64,000 nt of DNA from Akkermansiaceae bacterium (lineage in GTDB: Bacteria; Verrucomicrobiota; Verrucomicrobiia; Verrucomicrobiales; Akkermansiaceae). Shown here one piece after another: positions 42,596 to 52,383 of the stretch (its first letter is position 1; each line of letters begins with the position of its first letter). The position numbers were made by a program, and so were the translations under genes. Under the pieces are notes generated by a model. It was not told the DNA's origin. It saw only the letters and a program-made list of their open reading frames with translations, and did no database searches. The stretch is from positions 43,163 through 107,162 of the forward strand of contig SUVN01000005.1 in assembly GCA_015061985.1 (NCBI GenBank). Reading direction: 5' to 3'.

Positions 42596-44035
42596 ATGAA
42601 GTGTTCTATCTGGAAATATGTGTTGGCTCTGGCGGCCACGGGTGCTGTGGGAACGGTCATGCTGGGCGTGTCGAAGGTGGCCGTGGATGCTGCCCGGAGC
42701 GGGCAGGTGAGCCCCGAGCTTTCCGGCTCCGATGCAGAGCAGGTGGCACAGGCTATTCTCCACCAGAAATGTGCGGATTGCCATGGCCCGGAGGCCTCTT
42801 ACAGCAAGTTCTGGAACGCGCTTTCTTTCGGTAAACTGGCGCGCGATGTGGATGGTGCTCAGCGTGCATACAAGATGGTGCCGGATTTGGAAATCCGCTC
42901 GGCCAACGTGGATTACCTGAAAATGGATCATGTGCTGCGCACCCGCCGTATGCCCCCGGCTGCCTACACGATGGTGCACCTTGGCTCCCGTCTCACGCCG
43001 CTGGATGTGAGTATTCTGCGTAACCGCTACAAGGAACAGGGGGCGGAGCTGCGTCGCTTTGCCCCCATTTCTCCCGCTTCACCACCGGAGACAGAGTGGG
43101 ATCGCGCCCGCATTCGTCTGGGGCAACTGCTGTATCATCATGGTGCGCTTTCTACCAATAATCAGGTTTCCTGTGCTTCCTGCCATGATTTGACCAAGGG
43201 GGGGACGGATAATCTCTCCAAATCGGAGGGTGTGCCCGGTGCGGACGGACTGCCGCAGTTGGGGGGCGTGAATGCTCCCACCACCTATAACACGGTCGGT
43301 AATATTCGCCAGTTCTGGGACGGTCGCGCGGCCGACCTCAAGGAACAGGCTGCCGGCCCACCCCTCAACCCGGTGGAGATGGGTTACAGCAAGCCGGAAG
43401 ACTGGGCCGAAATTGCTGACAAGCTGGCCCAGGATGATGAAATTCGCACGCTCTTTGCTCTGGTGTATGGCGGCGACGGTATAACGGGTGACACGATTAC
43501 GGATGCCATAGCGGCTTTCGAGAAGACTCTGGTGACCCCCGATTCTGCCTTTGATGCATACTTGAAGGGCAATAAGAATGCTCTGACGGAGAAGCAGAAG
43601 AAAGGGATGGAATCCTTTGTGAATCGCGGTTGTGCCACCTGTCACTCCGGCCCGGCGCTTGGCGGTATCAGCTTTGAGTATATCAACACGCATGGTGATT
43701 TGCGTGCCGCCGCTGCTCCGGAGGATTATCAGGAAGGCGCTTTCGGACTCCGCGATTTCACTAAACGCGAAGAGGATAAGGATATGTTCCGCGTTCCGGT
43801 GCTGCGCAATGTGGCAATGACGGCTCCCTATTTCCACACCGGCTCGGTTCAGACGCTGGAGGAGGCTGTGCGGGTGATGTGCGCCTCGCAGGTAGGAGTT
43901 TCTGTCTCTGATGCAGAGGTGGAATCCATTGCTGCGTTCCTGCGTGCACAGACGGGTAAGCTGAACGGTCGCCCGCTTCAGGCGCTCACGCCGGAGGAGA
44001 CGAACCCCTATCTGGCTAAACCTACCGCGCAATGA
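42596..44035 (+). CDS. Tri-haem cytochrome c peroxidase (MauG/CCP family, YhjA-like layout)
   Basis: A 479-residue exported or membrane-anchored cytochrome. The N-terminus (KCSIWKYVLALAATGAVGTVMLGV) is a signal/anchor. Three c-type haem sites occur: CADCH at 59-63, CASCH at 193-197 and CATCH at 346-350. The last two, with FWDGRAADLKEQAAGPPLNPVEMG and FRVPVLRNVAMTAPYFHTGSV, are the normal di-haem CCP core. The extra N-terminal haem domain resembles quinol peroxidases such as E. coli YhjA, which reduce hydrogen peroxide with electrons from the quinone pool. Electron donor is inferred. It overlaps the MBL-fold gene by 4 nt. Confidence 0.9.
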   Translation: MKCSIWKYVLALAATGAVGTVMLGVSKVAVDAARSGQVSPELSGSDAEQVAQAILHQKCADCHGPEASYSKFWNALSFGKLARDVDGAQRAYKMVPDLEIRSANVDYLKMDHVLRTRRMPPAAYTMVHLGSRLTPLDVSILRNRYKEQGAELRRFAPISPASPPETEWDRARIRLGQLLYHHGALSTNNQVSCASCHDLTKGGTDNLSKSEGVPGADGLPQLGGVNAPTTYNTVGNIRQFWDGRAADLKEQAAGPPLNPVEMGYSKPEDWAEIADKLAQDDEIRTLFALVYGGDGITGDTITDAIAAFEKTLVTPDSAFDAYLKGNKNALTEKQKKGMESFVNRGCATCHSGPALGGISFEYINTHGDLRAAAAPEDYQEGAFGLRDFTKREEDKDMFRVPVLRNVAMTAPYFHTGSVQTLEEAVRVMCASQVGVSVSDAEVESIAAFLRAQTGKLNGRPLQALTPEETNPYLAKPTAQ

Positions 44036-44811
44036 TGCGTCTCTCCGTTCTGGCCAGCAGCAGTCGTGGCAATGCCTCCGTCATTTCTGCCGGAGGCATC
44101 ACGCTGATGGTGGATGCCGGTATCAGTGCGTTGCGGATTCGCAAGGGCTTGGAGGAGTGCGGACTGGGGGTGCCGTCCCTTGACGGCATTTTCCTGACCC
44201 ACGAACACCACGACCATATATGCGGACTCGGGGTTCTGAGCAAGAAAGATAAGCTGCATCTCTATTGCAGCCGCTATCTCGTGTCAGAGTTGCGCGGCGG
44301 AATGGCTCATTCCACGGCATTTACCTGCATGGAACATGGTTCCTGCGTGCAGGTGGGGGAAGTCGCCGTGACGGCGTTCGGCGTTCGACATGATGCCTAT
44401 GAGCCGTTTGGTTATGTCTTTGAGTATGATGGCAAAAAACTTGGGTATCTGACGGATACCGGGACGGTGACTCCGGATATCCTTCGTCGTCTGGCGGGTG
44501 TGGATGCGCTGTATGTGGAGTCCAACTATGACCCGGAGATGCTGGAGAACTCCGGGCGTGCGCCCTCGCTCATTGACCGCATTTGCGGTGATTGGGGGCA
44601 TCTTTCCAATGGGCAGGCCTGCGACCTGGTGCGGCAGTTGGCGCATCCCGGCTTGCAGCATGTGGTGCTCGGGCATCTCAGCCCGGAATGCAACACGCCC
44701 CGTTTGGCCACGATGGCCATGCAGAGCACTCTGGATGAGCTTGGATTGGCCTCCTGCCGTCTCCATTGCGCCCCTATGGCTAATCGGCTCCCGTGGGTGG
44801 AAATTATTTGA
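44032..44811 (+). CDS. MBL-fold hydrolase, YycJ/WalJ type
   Basis: A 259-residue metallo-beta-lactamase-fold protein. LASSSRGNASVI at the N-terminus, FLTHEHHDHICGL (HxHxDH), LTDTGTV, VESNYD and VVLGHLSPECN match YycJ-like hydrolases, which are predicted 5'-3' DNA exonucleases linked to repair in Firmicutes. ATGATG at 44032 overlaps the peroxidase stop, so either Met may be used. The pairing with a peroxidase could reflect oxidative stress defence, but this is only suggested by position. Confidence 0.87.
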   Translation: MMRLSVLASSSRGNASVISAGGITLMVDAGISALRIRKGLEECGLGVPSLDGIFLTHEHHDHICGLGVLSKKDKLHLYCSRYLVSELRGGMAHSTAFTCMEHGSCVQVGEVAVTAFGVRHDAYEPFGYVFEYDGKKLGYLTDTGTVTPDILRRLAGVDALYVESNYDPEMLENSGRAPSLIDRICGDWGHLSNGQACDLVRQLAHPGLQHVVLGHLSPECNTPRLATMAMQSTLDELGLASCRLHCAPMANRLPWVEII

Positions 44812-44843
44812 TAAAAGTGATTTGTTTCAACAGTATGTTTTGT

Positions 44844-46412
44844 ATGAAGTTTGCTCCTTCTCTTATTCTGACCGTTGCGTTGTTGGGTGGTATAGCCGCA
44901 GAAGGTGCCTCTGCCGATTCTGTCCCTGCGGAGACACCGACCCGGCAGGGTGGCTTCACTATCCTCTGCTCACCGAAGACACTCAGAGAACCAGCCTGGC
45001 GTAACGTGGTGCTTGCCTTGCAGGCAAAACACCGCAATGCCGGGCGAAATGTCATTGTTCAGGAGGTGAATGACTGGAGCGAGGATGAACTTGCCCGCTG
45101 TCTGAAGCAGGGGGAGGCACGCTATGCCGGTATCGTAGCGCGTCCGGAGGAGGTTAACCGTGTGCTCGTCATGAATCTTCACCGCGCTGCCCGCCGCATG
45201 GATGCCGACCCCTGGGGTGATTGTCTCTGGGGGATTATTACCGGCGCGACCCCGGAAGATGCCCTGCGAGTGGCTACGGCTTCCAAGCCCTTGGTCATGA
45301 AGCGACTTTTGTCTACAACGAATGTTGATGCTTCGCGCTTTGAGCATAGTTATTGCATTACTGATTGGACAGGGACTCCCATTCTGGAACAAAGCGGTTA
45401 CAGTGAGCCGAAGCAGACGCTTTACGATTCGAAAACGCCGGAAGGCAAGGCAGCACTGGAAATCGGTCTGCAGGCGTTGTTTGCCGAGCAGCTGGAGACG
45501 GCGCGTCCGCAGATGATTGTCACGGCCAGTCATGCAACGCAGTTCAATTTGGAAATGCCTTTTGGTTGCGGCCTCATTATTCCCTCTGGGGGATTATTTT
45601 ACCAGGCATCCCCCCGACATCTCTTTGCCTACAAGCCGGTTCTTAAAGCTGCGCTGGCCGGGGATAGGGAAACGCACCGCCGTTGGGTGAAGGAGCACTG
45701 TCTCAAACCAGTAGAAGCAGACGGTGAGCCGCGCATCTGGTTGGCGGCGGGTAATTGTCTGTTTGGCGATGCGTATGGCTGCGCAGACAGTATGGCTGTA
45801 ACAGCGCTTTCTTCCTATACTTGTAATCAGATTGTTGGTTATACCGTCACCACATGGTATGGTGAAGGCGGATGGGGAACCATGGGAAGTCTGCTGAATA
45901 ATGCTGAGGGGACATCGCTTGCGGAAGCCTGGTTCCTCAATAATCAGTTTATCCTGCATCGTACGCAGAAAATTGAACCGGCTCTGTTGGGAATTGAATT
46001 CAACGAAGAGCAATTTTCCGTGGCTGCTCAGGCCCGCATGATTCGGAGTATGGAAAAAGCCCGCATTGCTCCGGAAAAGGTTGCTCCCGTAATGAAGGAT
46101 TGCTTCGGCCTCATCCACGACAGGGATGTAGTTGCTTTTTATGGTGACCCCACATGGCGCGCCGTGGTGAATGAATCCAACACCAAACCCGCTTTCAGGA
46201 TTACCTGGAACGGTAAGGATTCTTTCACCATCAGTTCGGAGAAAGGCGGCAAAGGACGCGTTGGCGTTCTCTTCCCGGAATCTGTGTCGTCAGATAGTGT
46301 TATTTCCTGCGATGCTCCGGATGCAGTCTTTACCAACGATTTCATCCTTTTTGAATCGCTTGAGCTTGCTGCCGGTGCTTCCCGAACTGTGACGCTTCAG
46401 TATCAGAAGTGA
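44844..46412 (+). CDS. Secreted protein, possible clan-CD (gingipain-like) cysteine peptidase
   Basis: A 522-residue protein with a signal peptide (MKFAPSLILTVALLGGIAAEGASA). I do not firmly recognise the family. Two segments look like a caspase/gingipain-type His-Cys dyad after hydrophobic strands: PQMIVTASHATQFN and RIWLAAGNCLFGDA. They are followed by SMAVTALSSYTCNQIVGYTVTTWYGEGG, reminiscent of the C25 region that tests for non-functional loops. The C-terminal 100 residues look like a beta-sandwich. Start 44844 was chosen for the signal peptide. It is 32 nt after the YycJ-like stop, so it may be co-transcribed. Confidence 0.6.
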   Translation: MKFAPSLILTVALLGGIAAEGASADSVPAETPTRQGGFTILCSPKTLREPAWRNVVLALQAKHRNAGRNVIVQEVNDWSEDELARCLKQGEARYAGIVARPEEVNRVLVMNLHRAARRMDADPWGDCLWGIITGATPEDALRVATASKPLVMKRLLSTTNVDASRFEHSYCITDWTGTPILEQSGYSEPKQTLYDSKTPEGKAALEIGLQALFAEQLETARPQMIVTASHATQFNLEMPFGCGLIIPSGGLFYQASPRHLFAYKPVLKAALAGDRETHRRWVKEHCLKPVEADGEPRIWLAAGNCLFGDAYGCADSMAVTALSSYTCNQIVGYTVTTWYGEGGWGTMGSLLNNAEGTSLAEAWFLNNQFILHRTQKIEPALLGIEFNEEQFSVAAQARMIRSMEKARIAPEKVAPVMKDCFGLIHDRDVVAFYGDPTWRAVVNESNTKPAFRITWNGKDSFTISSEKGGKGRVGVLFPESVSSDSVISCDAPDAVFTNDFILFESLELAAGASRTVTLQYQK

Positions 46413-46438
46413 TTCTCCTAAAGTATCTCATCAGACAT

Positions 46439-46469
46439 GGTATTACCGCTCAATGGAGGCGATAATACC
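46439..46469. other. Hairpin downstream of the 44844 gene
   Basis: GGTATTA-CGC pairs with GCG-TAATACC around a short loop. It lacks a T-tract, so it may be a weak or Rho-assisted terminator. The rest of 46413-46591 shows no gene. Confidence 0.45.
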
Positions 46470-46591
46470 CGGCTGTCGGTTACTTATGTGGGGCTGGCAA
46501 TCGTCCGGTAAAGCATCGGTCTTTTCGCGCATGTCCGTGACAAAAATCTCGGTAGTTACAAGTTTAGGCTGGATATTTGTTGTAAAAAGCG

Positions 46592-46597
46592 TATAAT
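46592..46597 (+). promoter_or_regulatory. -10 of lysS
   Basis: Perfect TATAAT ending 9 nt before ATG 46607, so the leader is 2-3 nt; the -35 is weak. Confidence 0.6.
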
Positions 46598-46606
46598 CGG
46601 CGCGCT

Positions 46607-48094
46607 ATGTCAGAAAATCAACCTGCCAATAACGCTCCGGGTTCCTCTGAGGAGGAACTGATTGCCGTGCGTCGCGAGAAGGTGAGCAAGATTCGTAGCC
46701 TCGGGGTGAATCCCTACGGCGGACGATTCGATGTGACCACCAATGCGGCGGAAATCAAGGCCAATTTTGCGGAGGGTAAACAGGTTAAATTTCTGGGTCG
46801 TATCACGGCTCTCCGTGATATGGGCAACACGCAATTCTTTACCGTGGGGGATGTCTGCGGCTCTATCCAGTGCATGCTCACCAAGAAGGCTCTCAGCCCG
46901 GCGGCATGGGCTCTGTGGAAGCTTCTGGAGCGTGGTGACTGGGTAGGTATTGAGGGTGAGACGTTCATCACACGCACAGGTGAGCCCTCTGTTCGCGTGG
47001 CAGAGTTCAAGGTGTTGTCCAAGGCACTGCGTCCTATGCCGGACAAGTTCCATGGTCTTGCCGATGCCGATATGCGTTACCGCCGTCGTCACTTGGATTT
47101 GATGAGTAATGCTGCCAGTGCAGACCGCTTTGTGAAGCGCTCTCTCATCATCCAGGAGATTCGCAGCTTCCTGACTGATCGCGGCTTTTTGGAGGTGGAA
47201 ACGCCCATGCTTCAGGATGTGGCGGGCGGAGCTGCCGCCAAGCCTTTTGAGTCCTATTACAATGCCCTCAAGAAGCAGGTGACGCTGCGTATTGCGCCCG
47301 AGCTCTTCCTGAAACGCTTGCTGGTGGGCGGTTTCCCGAAGGTGTTCGAGTTGAATCGCAATTTCCGCAACGAGGGCGTGGATCGCCGTCATAATCCGGA
47401 ATTCACGGTGCTTGAGGTCTACGAGGCCGGTGGCGATTACGAGACTATGGCCGAGATGATGGAAGAGATGATTACCTCCGTCGCGGAAAAAGTCTTTGGT
47501 ACGCTCAAGTTTGATCAGTATGATGACGAGGGTAACCTGCGCTGGACAGTCGATTTGACTCGTCCGTGGCGTCGAGCTGACTACAATGATCTGGTGAAAG
47601 AGGTAGCCGGGAATGACTGGTTTGACCTCACCCCGGAGCAGCGCCGAGACCGCGCGGAGAATCAACTGCGCCTCCAGATTGGTGAAGATTTGGACGATAC
47701 GGCTGTCACCCAGCAGGTCTACGAAAAGCTCGTGGAGGAGAAACAGGCTAATCCGCTGTTCGTTTGTCATGTTGCCCGTGACCTTGTGCCGCTGGCCAAG
47801 GCCAATCCGGAGAACCCGGAGGTGGTGGATGTCTTTGAGCTGGTCATGAACGGACAGGAACTCTGCCCCGGATATTCCGAGCAGAACGACCCTGTTGAAC
47901 AGCTGGAGCGCCTCATGCATCAGGCCGGTGAGGAAACTCAGAAAATCGACTACGATTTCGTTCAGACGCTGGAGTCCGGCATGCCTAGTGCCGGTGGTAT
48001 CGGCATCGGTATTGACCGTCTCTGCATGTTGCTGACCGGTGCCGGCTCCATTCGCGATATCATTCTCTTCCCGCAGCTCAAAAATCGCAATTGA
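46607..48094 (+). CDS. lysS: Lysyl-tRNA synthetase, class II
   Basis: A 495-residue class II synthetase. The N-terminal OB fold contains VKFLGRITALRDMGNTQFFTV. Motif 1 is FLTDRGFLEVETPMLQ; motif 2 is VFELNRNFRNEGVDRRHNPEFTVLEVYEA; motif 3 is SGMPSAGGIGIGIDRLCMLLTG. It charges tRNA(Lys). Only class II is seen here, as is usual for most bacteria. The near-leaderless -10 fixes the start at MSENQPANN. Confidence 0.97.
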   Translation: MSENQPANNAPGSSEEELIAVRREKVSKIRSLGVNPYGGRFDVTTNAAEIKANFAEGKQVKFLGRITALRDMGNTQFFTVGDVCGSIQCMLTKKALSPAAWALWKLLERGDWVGIEGETFITRTGEPSVRVAEFKVLSKALRPMPDKFHGLADADMRYRRRHLDLMSNAASADRFVKRSLIIQEIRSFLTDRGFLEVETPMLQDVAGGAAAKPFESYYNALKKQVTLRIAPELFLKRLLVGGFPKVFELNRNFRNEGVDRRHNPEFTVLEVYEAGGDYETMAEMMEEMITSVAEKVFGTLKFDQYDDEGNLRWTVDLTRPWRRADYNDLVKEVAGNDWFDLTPEQRRDRAENQLRLQIGEDLDDTAVTQQVYEKLVEEKQANPLFVCHVARDLVPLAKANPENPEVVDVFELVMNGQELCPGYSEQNDPVEQLERLMHQAGEETQKIDYDFVQTLESGMPSAGGIGIGIDRLCMLLTGAGSIRDIILFPQLKNRN

Positions 48095-48500
48095 TGCTGT
48101 TATATCCTGCCCGGAGGAAATGTTGTTCTTTCTCCGGGCGGGACAGGCCGCGGAATACGAGACCTTAGCGAAAACAGTTCAGAGGCTGACTTTTGCTGTT
48201 TGGGGCGTTCTCCGACTAATTCGGAATTATTCCCCATGGAGTGTTGCTTTTACTCTGCGATTTGTTGTCCTTGCGGCCTGTTATTTACTTGTATATTTAC
48301 GGATAACAGCAGCAGGTTTGTACACAGAAATACGACGGAAGAGAAATCTGCTCCTGCAATAGTAGTTAGATAGTGTGCTGCCAATTTGTAAGCCTGCTGA
48401 ATATTTTGGTTAAAACATTTTCAGGGGCTATACTTTTGTCTACACTGCCCCCTGCCACAGACCGGTTAATCCTGTCACCTCTTTTATCACGTAAATTCAA
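48095..48500. other. Intergenic region between lysS and tRNA-Arg
   Basis: About 400 bp. A hairpin of CCCGGAG with CTCCGGG near 48110-48142 may end lysS transcription. The rest is AT-rich; the ORF 48039-48362 that runs through it is judged spurious. Confidence 0.5.
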
Positions 48501-48527
48501 ATAACCCTGCCTATCAGGCAGGGTTAT
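48501..48527 (-). terminator. Terminator downstream of tRNA-Arg
   Basis: ATAACCCTGCC and GGCAGGGTTAT form a perfect 11-bp stem, followed on the minus strand by TTTGAATTT. Confidence 0.85.
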
Positions 48528-48532
48528 AGGAG

Positions 48533-48604
48533 TAGCCCCGGCGGGAATCGAACCCACATCTAAGGTACCGGAAACCTTCGTCCTATCCATTGAACGACAG
48601 GGCC
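48533..48604 (-). tRNA. tRNA-Arg (anticodon CCG)
   Basis: Folded by eye on the minus strand. The acceptor GGCCCTG pairs with CGGGGCT (two G-U pairs), and the D arm is GTTC/GGAC. The anticodon arm AAGGT-TTCCGGT-ACCTT gives anticodon CCG. The variable loop has 4 nt, and the T arm is GTGGG-TTCGATT-CCCGC. Discriminator is A; CCA is not encoded and must be added enzymatically. It reads the CGG arginine codon. Confidence 0.95.
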
Positions 48605-48653
48605 GCTTTTCTCTGTGAAGCGCGGGAGATACCACCGCCCCGCAACGGTGCGC

Positions 48654-48683
48654 ATTCTGCCACAAACGGGGTGGTATTGTCAA
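48654..48683 (-). promoter_or_regulatory. Promoter of tRNA-Arg
   Basis: Minus strand TTGACA, 18 bp, CAGAAT, about 50 nt before the mature tRNA. Confidence 0.65.
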
Positions 48684-48796
48684 GATAAGATGTGCGGTAT
48701 GTCGCATAATTATCTATGCGGTGCAGAAGGGATGCGGAAAAGCGAGCAAATAAGCGCTGTTGTCGTGATTTTTCAGGGGTAGAAACCAAATTTTTG

Positions 48797-48825
48797 TTGA
48801 CTATTTCCCGGTGGGGCGTTAAACT
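48797..48825 (+). promoter_or_regulatory. Promoter of gapA
   Basis: TTGACT, 17 bp, TAAACT, giving a leader of about 60 nt before ATG 48891. Confidence 0.7.
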
Positions 48826-48890
48826 GGCTGTGCCTTGCCGGGCCGGGTGGCTTGGCGGGATTCAACTTATAATCCATTTATCCTACTATT

Positions 48891-49898
<1,008 letters not shown>

Positions 49899-49930
49899 TC
49901 TTCATACGCCTTAGTCGCCAGACTATTCAA

Positions 49931-49960
49931 GAGGGTGGAACGGAAAGCCGTTCCACCCTC
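49931..49960. terminator. Terminator between gapA and exbD
   Basis: Perfect 13-bp stem GAGGGTGGAACGG with a 4-nt loop; it lies between convergent genes and may act on both. Confidence 0.8.
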
Positions 49961-50011
49961 AATTATCGTAAGCGATGACGTGTTGAGTGATATTTCAGCT
50001 GAAGCAGCCCA

Positions 50012-50428
50012 TCAGGGCTTATAATCAATCCTGACGGGGACTTTTTCTATATTGAGGCCGGCGGCGGTGAGCTGGTCGAGGACTTGCAGGAAGCGCCCGA
50101 GTGAGGAGGAGTCTGCTGCGGAGACCTGGATGGTGCTGTCGGGGGCTTTTTCCAGTTGCTCCTGTACCAAAGCAGGGAGTTGTTGCTCGGTGATAATTTG
50201 TCCGCCGAAGGCGAGTGTGCCGTCTGCGCCGACTTCTAATAGGACGCTGTCGTTGCTGCCTTTTTCGCCGGAGAGGTTGTGCGTCTGAGGTAAATCCAGA
50301 TTCAGGACACTGACCTGACGCTTGAATTCGGTATGCACAATGAAAAAGATGAGCAGGATGGTGAGAATATCCAGCATGGGCACAATGGTGATGCCCATGG
50401 TGGGTATTTTGCGGGTGTAGATATTCAT
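50012..50428 (-). CDS. exbD: ExbD/TolR-type biopolymer transport protein
   Basis: A 138-residue protein with one N-terminal membrane segment, ITIVPMLDILTILLIFFIVHTEF. The Asp in PMLDILTILL is the essential proton-carrying residue of ExbD/TolR. The periplasmic domain follows (VLLEVGADGTLAFGGQIITEQQL). With ExbB it powers TonB. Last gene of a tonB-exbB-exbD operon; 5 nt after exbB. Confidence 0.93.
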   Translation of the reverse strand: MNIYTRKIPTMGITIVPMLDILTILLIFFIVHTEFKRQVSVLNLDLPQTHNLSGEKGSNDSVLLEVGADGTLAFGGQIITEQQLPALVQEQLEKAPDSTIQVSAADSSSLGRFLQVLDQLTAAGLNIEKVPVRIDYKP

Positions 50429-50433
50429 GGCGG

Positions 50434-51030
50434 TCAGGCTTGACGGCTGTTGAGCAGGGTGGTGAAGCTTTCGTTGATGCGGGCGGCGCGGTTTTCCAGC
50501 CTGCGCTCAAAGCAGGTGCCGGCGATGACTCCGGGAACGGCAATGGCCAGACCGAATATGGTGGTGTAAAGTGCCTTGGAAATGCCCATGGCGATGCCTG
50601 CCTGTGCATCCGACGAGCCGAAAACGCCGAAGATATCCACCAAGCCCCATGCAGTACCGAGGATGCCGAGCATGGGGGCGATGTTGGTAATGATGCTGAT
50701 GAGTGCGAGCCCGCTGCGGCCGGAATCGATGGCGTGAATCAATCGGGCTTCCGTCACTTTTTCCATGGATGCGTCCGGTGAGGCGTTCAGGATGCTGAGG
50801 ATGACTTCGGTGAGGGAATCATGGTGTTGCAGGCTGTATTCACGGAGGGCTTTTTCTGCATCAGTGGGGTGTTGCAGGGCAAAGTCTATCTGCGCCAGCG
50901 TGCGATGCCAGCTGCGACCAACAAAGATGAGGTGGTAGAGTATAGCGGCTATCAGCAGGACGGAGCAGGCGAGCAGCGGGTAGCCGAAAGGGTGGCAGGC
51001 ATCGAGGAATTGACGGATGGTTTCTGGCAT
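50434..51030 (-). CDS. exbB: MotA/TolQ/ExbB proton channel protein
   Basis: A 198-residue protein with three membrane segments (YPLLACSVLLIAAILYHLIFV; LALISIITNIAPMLGILGTAWGLV; YTTIFGLAIAVPGVIAGTC). It contains the family core APMLGILGTAWGLVDIF. It forms the proton-driven motor with ExbD. It starts 20 nt after the TonB gene. Confidence 0.93.
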   Translation of the reverse strand: MPETIRQFLDACHPFGYPLLACSVLLIAAILYHLIFVGRSWHRTLAQIDFALQHPTDAEKALREYSLQHHDSLTEVILSILNASPDASMEKVTEARLIHAIDSGRSGLALISIITNIAPMLGILGTAWGLVDIFGVFGSSDAQAGIAMGISKALYTTIFGLAIAVPGVIAGTCFERRLENRAARINESFTTLLNSRQA

Positions 51031-51050
51031 GGTTTATTGGTGGTTAATGG

Positions 51051-52241
51051 TTAGTCAAAATTAAAGGTGAAGATGAGTTCCAGCAGATCGCCCACTATCT
51101 CCTGCCGGACGGTTGTCGGCATGGGGGGCAGGGAGGCCTGGCGAATAGCACGGAAGGTGAAAGATTGCTGGATGACTCCGGCCCCGTGGCGACGCACGAG
51201 ATCCATGTTTTCCAGATGTCCGCGTTTGTTGATACGCAGGCTGATGGTAATACTGCCGGGGATGATGTCTCCCCTGTGGTCATCGCAGGCGCGATACCAG
51301 AAGTAAGCGATACGACGGTAGATTTCGCTTTCGTAACGACCGAGCGGTGTTGCGCTGACATTGAGTGCAGCTCCTTTGCCCACAACAAAGCGTCCGGAAC
51401 TGCGGGAGCGCCGCTCTGTGGTGCGGAATCCGATGGCGTTCGGTTGCGCGGATGCCAGGCTGGGATCAAAAAAGACGGGACGTTTTTTGCGGGCTACTTG
51501 TGGAGGTGCAGGGACAGAAGCTGTGCCGGCAGCGCTGCCGATGGCAGCTGCTTTGGCCGGGGTGTCAGCGTTGACGTGTTCTTCCGGGTGTTCTTCGGCG
51601 CTGATGAGGAGTTCGCCGTGTTCAGTCTCTTCCTGCTTCTCCCGGGAATGAACGGTTGGTGCGGTCAATGTCTCCTTATCAGCGGCGTGGGGAATGGGCG
51701 TTGTGCCCGTTGCGTCTTTCCGTCCCGGTGCCGGGGGCCGGGGAAGCTCGTAATGAGGGTGGGTAGCGTGGGCAACATCCGGGGGCAGGGGGGGAGTTGG
51801 CGGCTGTTGTGGTTTTTGCCCTTCGTGGTCGAGCGCCCCATCCTGACGTTCCTGTTCAAAGGTGACGATTTCGTCTTTTTTCTCGCCTCGTTGAGCCGGA
51901 GCTTCCTTCTCGCTGCGGAGGTGCCCTGCATCCGCTTCACTTGCAGCGCGAGTATTACGGCTACCCTCGTAATCTGTTCTTTCCGGCAGTGCTTGAGGGG
52001 AGTCTGCTGAGGTTTTGGCAAAGGGAATTTGCTGTTGCTCTTCCTGTTGCGTGCTATTTTTTCGTTGAATACGCACGAAACGTTGTTGGACAGAGGGTGT
52101 TACTGTTGAAGTAATCTTCTTCTCCTCAGTTGAAGAGGGGAGAAACAGAAGAAACGCCAGTAGCAGGTGCAGCAGAAGAGAAAGCAACACGCACAGCATG
52201 ATGGCGCTGATGCGTTTTCCTCTGATATGCCGATTCTCCAT
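51051..52241 (-). CDS. TonB-like energy transducer
   Basis: A 396-residue protein. Cytoplasmic basic N-terminus, then one membrane segment (ISAIMLCVLLSLLLHLLLAFLLFLP) with the His typical of TonB anchors (SLLLHLLL). A long Pro/Glu/Lys-rich periplasmic spacer of about 250 residues follows, then a C-terminal TonB/TolA-type domain (YESEIYRRIAYFWYRA, GSITISLRINKRGHLENMDLVRRHGAG, FRAIRQASLPPMP). It transmits proton-motive force to outer-membrane receptors. It is first in the operon with exbB and exbD. A TolA-like role cannot be excluded. Confidence 0.85.
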   Translation of the reverse strand: MENRHIRGKRISAIMLCVLLSLLLHLLLAFLLFLPSSTEEKKITSTVTPSVQQRFVRIQRKNSTQQEEQQQIPFAKTSADSPQALPERTDYEGSRNTRAASEADAGHLRSEKEAPAQRGEKKDEIVTFEQERQDGALDHEGQKPQQPPTPPLPPDVAHATHPHYELPRPPAPGRKDATGTTPIPHAADKETLTAPTVHSREKQEETEHGELLISAEEHPEEHVNADTPAKAAAIGSAAGTASVPAPPQVARKKRPVFFDPSLASAQPNAIGFRTTERRSRSSGRFVVGKGAALNVSATPLGRYESEIYRRIAYFWYRACDDHRGDIIPGSITISLRINKRGHLENMDLVRRHGAGVIQQSFTFRAIRQASLPPMPTTVRQEIVGDLLELIFTFNFD

Positions 52242-52249
52242 TACTCCAT

Positions 52250-52278
52250 ATCAAACACCAATTCCGGCGTTCTGACAA
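52250..52278 (-). promoter_or_regulatory. Near-leaderless promoter of the tonB-exbBD operon
   Basis: Minus strand TTGTCA, 17 bp, TTTGAT, 8 nt, ATG 52241. The -10 is weaker than others. Confidence 0.5.
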
Positions 52279-52340
52279 GTGCATTACGCGTCAACCAATG
52301 CAGTTTTTTGTGCACAAGGGATTACTAACGGATTTTTAAC

Positions 52341-52369
52341 TTGTCAACCTCCTGTTATCATGCTATAAA
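52341..52369 (+). promoter_or_regulatory. Promoter of the ROK-like gene
   Basis: TTGTCA, 17 bp, TATAAA; ATG 52384 is 14 nt downstream. Confidence 0.65.
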
Positions 52370-52383
52370 TCCCTGCGTACGTT

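Noticed and set aside
46610-47920. 436-aa ORF opposite lysS
   Set aside because: Shadow of a class II synthetase with all three motifs.
48039-48362. 107-aa ORF running out of the end of lysS
   Set aside because: Its first part is lysS in another frame and the rest is AT-rich intergenic sequence; no start signal or homology.
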